Below, piece after piece: positions 1-5,145 of a DNA stretch of 12,146 nucleotides (position 1 is the stretch's first letter; the number at the start of each line of letters is the position of its first letter). A program made the position numbers and the translations under genes. The stretch is from positions 1 to 12,146 of the forward strand of contig JAUQXU010000172.1 in assembly GCA_030837935.1 (NCBI GenBank), given 5' to 3'. Source of the stretch: Candidatus Brocadia sp. (GTDB lineage Bacteria; Planctomycetota; Brocadiia; Brocadiales; Brocadiaceae). The notes below the pieces were generated by a model. That model saw only the letters and a program-made list of their open reading frames with translations, made no database searches and was not told the DNA's origin.

Positions 1-168
1 GGCATTAATGCAAGAAATCAGCTCTATAAAAGAATTTATGAGCACATACACACAAGCGGGAACCGTGCCCGCATCGGCACAGGTCAGGTAGGTTTGGTTG
101 AGGGACGAAACCCAACAGAATATTTACATGTGATAAATGAAGAAATTTCGCCGTTGAAGTCAGGCTAA
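1..168 (+). CDS. Possible 3' end of a truncated gene (weak)
   Basis: Frame 1 is open from the window edge to a TAA at 166-168 and would give about 55 residues, including NQLYKRIYEHIH. The second half runs through a dispersed palindromic repeat (88-116), so at least that part is probably not original coding sequence. A competing reading in frame 2 (MQEISSIKEFMS..., ending at a TAG near 89-91) is equally plausible. I recognise no domain in either. It could be the degraded tail of a gene that starts outside the window, or non-coding sequence. Confidence 0.2.
   Translation, partial: GINARNQLYKRIYEHIHTSGNRARIGTGQVGLVEGRNPTEYLHVINEEISPLKSG
88..116 (+). repeat. Dispersed palindromic repeat, family R1 (copy 1)
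   Basis: GTAGGTTTGGTTGAGGGACG followed by AAACCCAAC. Its ends are roughly inverted (GGTTTGGTT against AAACCCAAC). The same unit occurs at 9642-9674 (opposite strand) and 10502-10533, so it is an interspersed repeat. This copy has one substitution in the left arm. Confidence 0.7.
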
Positions 169-184
169 ATGTAACAACTTTTTC

Positions 185-232
185 AGGTCTCAAATTTTAG
201 ATGAACCCTGAAATTTCTAAAATTCGAGACCT
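185..232. repeat. Strong inverted repeat / hairpin
   Basis: Left arm AGGTCTCAAATTTTAGA (185-201) pairs with TCTAAAATTCGAGACCT (216-232). The arms are 17 bp with one mismatch around a 14-base loop. No good T-run follows directly, so it is not a textbook intrinsic terminator. It may end transcription from the left, or be a mobile palindrome. The rest of 233-420 shows no gene, only AT-rich sequence leading to the ribosome binding site of protein A. Confidence 0.6.
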
Positions 233-434
233 ATTTTCCCATAAAAAAGGGGATTTTTGAGTTTTTTAAAGGACTTACGACAATTTACTGAAGATTTAAT
301 CTCAAGGCTGGTTCAAAGGATTTGGGATCGGGGAGGAGTAGAAGTATTTATGGTACTTCGTGTTTCAGGAGATGAACGGGGGTAATAATTATTTTTGCAT
401 ATTCACTTTTTAGGTTTTTGCAGGAGGATGAGTC

Positions 435-1712
435 ATGAAAAAAGTTCTAAGGATGTTTATTTTGCCAATCGTGGCAATAGCGTTGTTATTAGTTTGGCAG
501 GCAGAAAGTTTTGCAGATACAGCATGGTTTGGCCCCCCCAATATTAATAATGCGAAATTTATTTCAGCTTTCAGGTGGGGGGATAATACGCCTTTTTTAG
601 CAGCATCTCAGAAAACCTTGGCGGACTCATCAGCTTCAGAAATAGTCGAGCCTACTAAGTATACTTTAGAGCTAAAAACTAGTGCAGAGGCCAAAAAAGA
701 TGAAACCTCTACCCAACTACCGGCTGAGAATATAAATAGCGGTAATAATAAAAGTATCGCGGATATTACTTTGCCCATCCACGTAGATCCAGGTAGCAGA
801 GCCTTGGTGACTTTAGATGCCCAACTTAATATAAGGTCAAATTTTTCTGGTGCGGGTGAGGTAACGGTTCATGGAGCCTTAGGGGTTATAGGCGATACTA
901 ATCAATCGACGCAAAAAGTAACGGGTATTTTCAAGGGGATAGGGACACAAGTAATAAATTATGTTCAAATAGTTGCGACCACTAATGAGACGACGGATTT
1001 AATATTGCACAAGTCCGGAACAAACTTAAAAGTAAACGAATGGGCACCGATGTTTAATTACACGACTGAACGTCTAGTTAAATCTCAAGCCGGCAGCATA
1101 ACTGCACATCTCGAGGTGGCATGCGATGTAAAAACCGCAAAAAACAGCGACGAAGTCACCATAGATGGCGAAGGTACGATTATTTTGACAGCGGTAATAC
1201 AAGGAATCCCAGGAGTTAATGACCTCGTTACCTTTGAACCTATAAAATCAACATATACGACTACTTTCGATACCACCCCCGATTGTGGGGATGATTTTAT
1301 TGGACAGTTCAGTTTTAAAGCCAAACTTAAAAACACATCGTCTCTTTCTCTTTCAAAACTAGTGGTTCAGGTGAAAGAATTAACCAATGGGAATCTCCTC
1401 CATAATATAGATCCGTGCGGAGGCAATGGTGGAGTAGGGTCAAAAATGACCTTGCCAGAGACAAACTCGGAAGATGATGGTTATAAGGATGGCAAACTGG
1501 TGCCAGAAGAATATACAGAGGTTCCCTTCATTATTTGTTTAAAGCAGGCAGGGTCTTTTATTTTCCGTGTGGATGTGTTAGGAAATACGGATGAATATGA
1601 AAATTCAGCCCTGACAGCGATGAGCTTGAATTCTCAAGACCAGGAACCAGTTACAAGACGCAAATACAGGATTGCTGAAAGAAGAGGATTCTTCGGCAGG
1701 TTCTATCCATAA
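435..1712 (+). CDS. Exported protein A with FFGRF-type C-terminus
   Basis: A 425-residue exported protein of unknown function. Residues 1-27 form a signal peptide: MKK, a hydrophobic run, then SFA before Asp28. The start is supported by AGGAGG at 422-427, seven bases upstream. Residues 110-255 look beta-rich, with alternating short hydrophobic strands, but I recognise no family. Residues 260-425 match the C-terminal module of the SBBP-repeat protein at 5146-9519: shared marks are NDLV.F.PI, CGD, QFSF, ELTNGNLL, GGVG, FIICL, F.VDVLGN. The last eight residues are GFFGRFYP. Cysteines at 230, 284, 328 and 368 could form disulphides outside the cytoplasm. It lies upstream of peptide 1 on the same strand, about 275 bp away, so probably in a separate transcript. 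Possible roles are surface or envelope protein; no catalytic motif is visible. Confidence 0.85.
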   Translation: MKKVLRMFILPIVAIALLLVWQAESFADTAWFGPPNINNAKFISAFRWGDNTPFLAASQKTLADSSASEIVEPTKYTLELKTSAEAKKDETSTQLPAENINSGNNKSIADITLPIHVDPGSRALVTLDAQLNIRSNFSGAGEVTVHGALGVIGDTNQSTQKVTGIFKGIGTQVINYVQIVATTNETTDLILHKSGTNLKVNEWAPMFNYTTERLVKSQAGSITAHLEVACDVKTAKNSDEVTIDGEGTIILTAVIQGIPGVNDLVTFEPIKSTYTTTFDTTPDCGDDFIGQFSFKAKLKNTSSLSLSKLVVQVKELTNGNLLHNIDPCGGNGGVGSKMTLPETNSEDDGYKDGKLVPEEYTEVPFIICLKQAGSFIFRVDVLGNTDEYENSALTAMSLNSQDQEPVTRRKYRIAERRGFFGRFYP

Positions 1713-1818
1713 CTGGAAATATGTTTTGGACGCAGATGAACACAAATGGGCAGAGTGTTATTTGTTCACCGCAGAGAAATGATAGATAACAGGGGGATGG
1801 ACCACAGAGGGCACTGAG
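1713..1818. repeat. 3' flank shared with exported protein B gene
   Basis: The sequence after the stop codon (GAAATATGTTTTGGACGCAG, then ATGAACACA, CACCGCAGAG, GGGGGATGG, CCACAGAGGGCA) recurs after the stop of protein B at 9520-9635 with indels. Homology between the two genes therefore continues beyond the coding sequence. Parts of it (CACCGCAGAG, ACCACAGAGGGCA) resemble widespread bacterial interspersed repeats. No gene is visible here. Confidence 0.7.
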
Positions 1819-1834
1819 ATAGAGTGCAGGCAGG

Positions 1835-1865
1835 TGGCATGGACAAACTTGTTTATCCGTGTGCC
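1835..1865. repeat. Palindromic repeat, family R2 (copy 1)
   Basis: TGGCATGGACAAACTTGTTT followed by ATCCGTGTGCCA is an imperfect palindrome. It matches a perfect copy at 4968-4994 and one inside the protein B gene near 6251-6279. The rest of 1866-1930 is low-complexity (ACAGATGACAGACGAC) and shows no gene. Confidence 0.65.
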
Positions 1866-1931
1866 ATTGCCCTGTTAGCGATTAAAGGATTGATGAAAGA
1901 CAACAGATGACAGACGACTGATAACTATCTG

Positions 1932-1980
1932 TTTACTCTATGGCTAAACTTTGATAGTATTTAATTTTAAGGAAGGAGGT
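1932..1980 (+). promoter_or_regulatory. Promoter-like leader of peptide 1, shared with protein B
   Basis: A candidate -35 TTTACT (1932-1937) and TG-extended -10 TAGTAT (1955-1960) are 17 bases apart, followed by AATTTTAAGGAAGGAGGT with the Shine-Dalgarno AGGAGG at 1974-1979. The block TACTCT-TGGCTAAA-TTTGATAG-ATT-AATTTTAA recurs before protein B (5092-5137) with few substitutions. Neither hexamer is close to consensus, so the promoter call is tentative. The shared block may partly come from a dispersed repeat, since TGGCTAAAT also ends the repeat at 3576-3672. Confidence 0.45.
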
Positions 1981-1987
1981 GATAAGA

Positions 1988-2164
1988 ATGTCAGAAAAAA
2001 TTTCAGCAGGACACATAGACCAGGAAGTTAAGGTGGTAGGGAATTCTCAAATCAAGAAGGCTTTTGCAGAGCCTAAATTAACCTTCATTGAACCAAAGCT
2101 TACAAAACACGGGGATGCTACCAGGATTACAGGTTCGTTCTTTAATGTTTTTACCCCAGCTTAA
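1988..2164 (+). CDS. RiPP precursor-like peptide 1 with lasso-type leader
   Basis: A 58-residue peptide, starting at the ATG 1988 (MSEKISAGHI) eight bases after AGGAGG; the GTG at 1979 lies inside the ribosome binding site and is rejected. The leader contains a tandem heptad FAEPKLT-FIEPKLT, then KHGDATRITG. This matches the known lasso-leader pattern [YF]xxPxL...G...T, in which the aromatic-Pro-Leu part is bound by a PqqD-like recognition domain and the Thr lies at position -2 of the core. The presumed core is SFFNVFTPA or GSFFNVFTPA. It has no Asp or Glu, so a lasso macrolactam cannot form. A kinase and a radical SAM gene follow on the same strand, making a RiPP precursor the best guess. 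Peptide 2 (10305-10484) keeps the leader almost unchanged but has a different core, as expected for a precursor family. The product and its function are unknown. Confidence 0.75.
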   Translation: MSEKISAGHIDQEVKVVGNSQIKKAFAEPKLTFIEPKLTKHGDATRITGSFFNVFTPA

Positions 2165-2219
2165 GAAACATGGGGATGCAACCAAGATTACGGGTGCGTT
2201 CTTTAATGTTTTTTACCCC
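2097..2219 (+). repeat. 61-bp tandem duplication of the peptide core region
   Basis: Copy A (2097-2157) and copy B (2158-2219) both start AGCTTA and run through GGGGATGC, ACC, GATTAC, GTTCTTTAATG, a T-run and ACCCC. The T-run is five in A and six in B. The period of 61 is not a multiple of three, so B is in the +1 frame relative to the peptide 1 gene, which stops just after the junction (TAA 2162-2164). Confidence 0.85.
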
Positions 2220-2282
2220 TCGATTATGAGGAAAAAAGCATGCTATGGAAAAATAAAAAGGTGGCAAGGTAAAAAGCGATAG
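2158..2282 (+). pseudogene. Out-of-frame second core copy (precursor remnant)
   Basis: Read in frame 3, copy B gives LKKHGDATKITGAFFNVFYP followed by an unrelated basic tail ending KRWQGKKR at a TAG (2280-2282). It has no start codon with a ribosome binding site (only a TTG at 2088 inside peptide 1), so independent translation is unlikely. A +1 frameshift near the T-run of copy A would join it to peptide 1. Its GDATKITGA matches peptide 2 better than peptide 1, suggesting conversion or descent from another paralogue. The frame ends four bases before kinase 1, so if translated it could couple to the kinase. Confidence 0.6.
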
Positions 2283-2286
2283 GCAA

Positions 2287-3303
2287 ATGATAACTGACGT
2301 GAATGTCCGTATTTACTCATTATACGGATTAGCTATTGCGGTTCGGTGGGAAGGGAGAGAGATCGGGGATGAAATTGATCGGTTCTTCTCTCTCTTCCCC
2401 TTTAGTCAAATAGACAATGGTGGTAAGCCTGCTTACATTGAATTGAAATTCGTAGCGACAGATGTTTCCTTGCATATTCCGTATACGACATCAAAACCAC
2501 TCAAAGGCTATGATTCATCGATCTATGAGGCAGATGGTCATGTTTACCTCACTGACGGATTATCCATTTTTCAGTTAGATCCTCAGGCGGGAACCGGGCT
2601 TGTAACGCTCCATAGCTCTTTTAAGGAAAAACCTCCTTTATCGAAGTACAACTTCTTTCTTATCGGCCTTATCCATCTTCTTGCTCCTCTGGGCATCTAT
2701 GACCTTCATGCTGCTGCACTTATGAGGGATGGGATTGGCTACCTTTTCCTGGGAGAATCAGGCAGCGGAAAATCCAGCACTGCGCTCAGTCTGGTCCGTC
2801 AGGGCTGGCACTATGTCTCAGACGATGCACTTTTAGTCAGACCATCAGCGGACGGGATAGAAGTCCTGGCCTTTCGGAAGCATTTCTATCTTGACCCTGT
2901 CTTGGCCCATAAATTCCCTGAAATAGCTCCTCATCTTAAGGGATCGGCAATGGGAGACCATACCAAGCGATTTTTAGATATAGATGCGGTCTACCCAGGT
3001 CGATTTCTGCCAGTCTGTATTCCAGGGGTATTGATTTACACCCAAATAGTTCCTCAACCTGAGAGTACGTTGATACCCATAGATAAAACAACTGCCTTCA
3101 TCAGATTGATGAGGCAAAGCGCATCGCTATTTTTTAAACGTCAGGCGGTCAATGTACATTTAGAGGCCATGAAGCGGCTTGTATCTCAGTCATATAGCTA
3201 CGAACTCCTTGCAGGACGCGATTTGTATGAAAGACCAGAGAGGATTTCAGATTTCCTATTGGACAATATTAAAGCCTGTAACAGTTCATCCCCCTCTCAT
3301 TAG
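2287..3303 (+). CDS. HprK-like P-loop kinase 1 (putative RiPP-tailoring kinase)
   Basis: A 338-residue protein. Residues 1-110 form a non-catalytic N-terminal region. The kinase core resembles HPr kinase/phosphorylase-related proteins: DLHAAAL (139-145), Walker A GESGSGKSS (156-164, Lys162), and SDDALLVR (178-185) in the place of the Walker B/acidic segment. Relatives in lasso clusters (the PadeK/ThcoK type) phosphorylate the C-terminal Ser of the precursor; by analogy this enzyme may phosphorylate a Ser/Thr of the peptide encoded just upstream, which is inference. No full bifunctional HprK is evident, and no PTS gene is nearby. The ribosome binding site is weak (ATAGG at 2279-2283), and the start is fixed by alignment with kinase 2 (VNVRIYSLYG against VNRYSFYEI). 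The last residues (NSSSPSH) are encoded by a palindromic element at 3280-3390, so the native C-terminus was probably replaced. Confidence 0.8.
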   Translation: MITDVNVRIYSLYGLAIAVRWEGREIGDEIDRFFSLFPFSQIDNGGKPAYIELKFVATDVSLHIPYTTSKPLKGYDSSIYEADGHVYLTDGLSIFQLDPQAGTGLVTLHSSFKEKPPLSKYNFFLIGLIHLLAPLGIYDLHAAALMRDGIGYLFLGESGSGKSSTALSLVRQGWHYVSDDALLVRPSADGIEVLAFRKHFYLDPVLAHKFPEIAPHLKGSAMGDHTKRFLDIDAVYPGRFLPVCIPGVLIYTQIVPQPESTLIPIDKTTAFIRLMRQSASLFFKRQAVNVHLEAMKRLVSQSYSYELLAGRDLYERPERISDFLLDNIKACNSSSPSH

Positions 3304-3390
3304 GGGAGAAAAACGCTTCCTCCCCCTGTGTCCCCCTCACTGAGGGGGAGAAAGGCGGAGTCGTGAGGTCAGGTGGGGCGCTGAACTGTT
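3280..3390. repeat. MITE-like palindromic element R3 (copy 1) at kinase 1 3' end
   Basis: Bounded by AACAGTTCA at 3280 and TGAACTGTT ending at 3390, which are inverted; the interior is GC-rich and self-complementary (CCCCCTCACTGAGGGGGAG). The homologous copy at 11701-11824 keeps AACAGTTCAGC...GCTGAACTGTT. It starts inside the kinase reading frame and provides its stop codon (TAG 3301-3303). Presence at the same position in both kinase genes means insertion before the cassettes duplicated. Confidence 0.75.
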
Positions 3391-3427
3391 ACCGGAAATT
3401 TTATCAGATTTAAATTATTCCGTTTAA

Positions 3428-3564
3428 GTCCCCATTAACAAAGGGGGATTTAGGGGGTTGTGTTTTTCCTGGGCTATTTTACAACCCCCTCGTCCCCTTT
3501 TCTAAGGGGGATTCTCTATGCCATACATCGTATAACCCGCTTAAATAAAATGAAAATTCCTATA
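3428..3564. repeat. Inverted-repeat element R4, copy 1
   Basis: GTCCCCATTAACAAAGGGGG, then ATTTAGGGGGTTGT, a short loop, ACAACCCCCTCG, and TCCCCTTTTCTAAGGGGGAT: two hairpins nested in terminal inverted arms of about 35 bp. A tail (AAATAAAATGAAAATTCCTA) up to about 3564 is also shared with copies 2 (4704-4853) and 3 (11862-12010). The loop here (CCTGGGCTATTTT) distinguishes it from copies 2 and 3. It is non-coding. Confidence 0.85.
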
Positions 3565-3575
3565 CAATAAATTTA

Positions 3576-3672
3576 GCCACAAATTGACACAAATGAGCAC
3601 TAATGAAAAGAAAAGTATTTTGTTATAAAATAGATGCTTTTTATTCGTGTAAATCCGTGTTTATTCGTGGCC
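3576..3672. repeat. Inverted-repeat element R5 immediately before the radical SAM gene
   Basis: Left arm GCCACAAATTGACACAAATG (from 3576) is imperfectly complementary to the right arm TTATTCGTGTAAATCC followed by GTGTTTATTCGTGGCC (3641-3672). The core between is AT-rich. This resembles the widespread GCCACGAAT...ATTCGTGGC class of interspersed repeats. It ends 13 bases before the radical SAM start codon and so occupies the place of its ribosome binding region. Confidence 0.75.
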
Positions 3673-3685
3673 AAGTAGTAATCAA

Positions 3686-4705
3686 ATGCCAGGAATATTG
3701 ATAGAACTTACTAATCGCTGTAATCTAAGCTGTCAGCACTGCCTTGATGGGAGGCATAGGGGTAACGGTGACCTGAAAATAGAAATCCTGGAAAGGATTC
3801 TCCAGCATGCCAGGGGGCATGGCTTTGATTACCTCTCCTTTACCGGCGGAGAGCCGACAGTACATTCTGGATTTATTGAAATTATTACCATGGTATCAGA
3901 AGCTGGATATAACTTTGGCTTTGTCACAAACGGATGGAATTTTACCAGAATTTATGAGAAGTTGCTCCCCTATCATAACAAGCTTACAGGGATTACCTTT
4001 AGTTTAGAAGGTGCGAGGGAAGAGACACACGACCAGCTTCGTGGGAGGGGTTCGTACCGTAGGGTGATGCAGGCCGTAAGCATTTGTGTGGTAAGAGATA
4101 TTCCCTTCACCTTCAATACGGTTATTAGGTCCCACAACCGGGGTGAATTACATGAAATAGCAGGGCTTTCAGAGAAACTGGGAAGCCGGGGACTCAGGTT
4201 TGGTCATCTTATCCCGACTCCCCGAATTGTATCAGAACATATGGATCTTTCGCCGATAGAAAGAAGGGAGACTGAGGGTATCATCCGGCAACTGCAGAAG
4301 ACCTTGTCCATTCCAATAGTTATGGCACCGGGATACTATACGACCGAACTCTTTCCCTGTGCTCCGCTACAAATGCAGGAAATAAACATCGACTGGCGGG
4401 GTAATGTCACCGTATGCTGTAATTTGTCCGGGCATGGAGAAGATATGGGAAATGATGATATCATAGGCAATTTGAATGAGATGGGTTTTTCTGAGGCTTA
4501 TGGGCGTTTGATTCAGGCTAACGGGAAGTTTCAAAAAGATAAGCTTGAACACCATAGCAGTGGTAAATTTAGAGATGCAGATTATTTCCCCTGTTGGTAC
4601 TGCTTGAATTATTTTAAGAAGGTAGATTGGCTGAAAGAATTTCCCAGTAATGACTGGTCTCGTGGGGTTTGGAAGAAAGATGGTAATTGTTTAGTATCAA
4701 GTTAG
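3686..4705 (+). CDS. Radical SAM/SPASM-type peptide-modifying enzyme
   Basis: A 339-residue protein. The N-terminus carries ELTNRCNLSCQHC with C12, C16 and C19 (CxxxCxxC) to bind the 4Fe-4S cluster that cleaves S-adenosylmethionine; FTGGEPT (52-58) is the SAM-contacting GGEP motif. The C-terminal part has further cysteines (C225, C244, C245, C303, C306, C335), including FPCAPLQ, GNVTVCC and FPCWYC, consistent with an auxiliary-cluster SPASM or twitch domain, as in enzymes that crosslink or epimerise RiPPs. Location downstream of peptide 1 and kinase 1 suggests the peptide is its substrate (inference). The ATG at 3686 is the only in-frame start after a stop at 3650-3652, and no Shine-Dalgarno is visible because repeat R5 lies directly upstream. 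The TAG stop (4703-4705) merges with the next repeat. Expression may therefore be weak or depend on leaderless or atypical initiation. Confidence 0.85.
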   Translation: MPGILIELTNRCNLSCQHCLDGRHRGNGDLKIEILERILQHARGHGFDYLSFTGGEPTVHSGFIEIITMVSEAGYNFGFVTNGWNFTRIYEKLLPYHNKLTGITFSLEGAREETHDQLRGRGSYRRVMQAVSICVVRDIPFTFNTVIRSHNRGELHEIAGLSEKLGSRGLRFGHLIPTPRIVSEHMDLSPIERRETEGIIRQLQKTLSIPIVMAPGYYTTELFPCAPLQMQEINIDWRGNVTVCCNLSGHGEDMGNDDIIGNLNEMGFSEAYGRLIQANGKFQKDKLEHHSSGKFRDADYFPCWYCLNYFKKVDWLKEFPSNDWSRGVWKKDGNCLVSS

Positions 4706-4853
4706 TCCCCCTTAAAAAAGGGGGATTGAGGGGGTTGTGTTTTTCTTTTCAGTGCTATATTACAACCCCCTTGCCCCCTTTTTTAAGGGGGATTTTTATA
4801 CCTTATTTACCATGTAAACCGCATAAATAAAATGAAAATTCCTATACTGTTAA
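4704..4853. repeat. Inverted-repeat element R4, copy 2
   Basis: Same architecture as copy 1: AGTCCCCCTTAAAAAAGGGG, GAGGGGGTTGT, the loop CTTTTCAGTGCTATATT, ACAACCCCCTTG, CCCCCTTTTTTAAGGGGG, and a tail ending ATACTGTTAA at 4853. It overlaps the stop codon of the radical SAM gene. From the loop to 4853 it is essentially identical to copy 3. Confidence 0.85.
4774..4797 (+). terminator. Intrinsic terminator-like hairpin inside R4 copy 2
   Basis: CCCCCTT-TTTT-AAGGGGG (4774-4791) is a seven-base-pair stem with a T-loop, followed by A and five T residues (4793-4797). This fits a Rho-independent terminator for the radical SAM transcript and would insulate the protein B gene. Confidence 0.5.
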
Positions 4854-4967
4854 GTTAAATGTGCCGCTCCTTTCAGGGCTGAGAATATAATAAATCGTAT
4901 ACCCAGGGCGCCCGGGCTATATTCTATCAGCCAGTCGGGCTTTCTTTTGAAATTTAGAATGTGGGTG
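4854..4967. repeat. Non-coding repeat-like spacer
   Basis: No gene. It contains GTGCCGCTCCTTTCAGGGCT and CCCAGGGCGCCCGGGCTATA, GC-rich palindromic stretches set in AT-rich sequence that resemble common interspersed elements. I cannot match them to a second copy in this window. Confidence 0.35.
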
Positions 4968-4994
4968 GCATGGACAAACTTTGTTTGTCCATGC
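4968..4994. repeat. Palindromic repeat R2 (copy 2, perfect)
   Basis: GCATGGACAAAC (4968-4979), loop TTT, then GTTTGTCCATGC (4983-4994): perfect 12-bp arms. It is related to 1835-1865 and 6251-6279. The stretch 4995-5090 shows no gene. Confidence 0.8.
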
Positions 4995-5091
4995 TAACTT
5001 TGTGCAAGACTCGCACCCTTAATTCAATGACATTGCCTTGCGAAAGAGGGGATAAAGGGGTGGTTAATTTTGTTGTGGCTCTGCCACGATG

Positions 5092-5137
5092 TGTACTCTG
5101 TGGCTAAATTTTGATAGCATTCAATTTTAAAAGGAGG
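5092..5137 (+). promoter_or_regulatory. Promoter-like leader of protein B, shared with peptide 1
   Basis: TGTACT (5092-5097), 17 bases, then TAGCAT (5115-5120) with an upstream TG; the Shine-Dalgarno AGGAGG at 5132-5137 stands eight bases before the ATG at 5146. The block closely matches 1932-1980 before peptide 1, while sequence further upstream does not. The hexamers are imperfect. Confidence 0.45.
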
Positions 5138-5145
5138 CCAGTAAG

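Noticed and set aside
5..193. Minus-strand gene at the left edge
   Set aside because: It runs through repeat R1 and a hairpin arm, and the protein resembles no family I know.
1932..1960. Sigma-54 promoter (TGGC...TTGA) before peptide 1
   Set aside because: The spacing between TGGC and TTG is one base short and the GC of the -12 element is missing.
1988..2164. Ordinary lasso peptide precursor
   Set aside because: The leader fits, but the core has no Asp/Glu at positions 7-9 for a macrolactam ring and no lasso maturation genes are in the window.
2134..2164. Programmed -1 frameshift at the T-run joining the two cores
   Set aside because: A -1 slip enters the frame reading YPSLRNM, not the one encoding copy B; a +1 shift would be needed, and no recognised +1 signal is seen.
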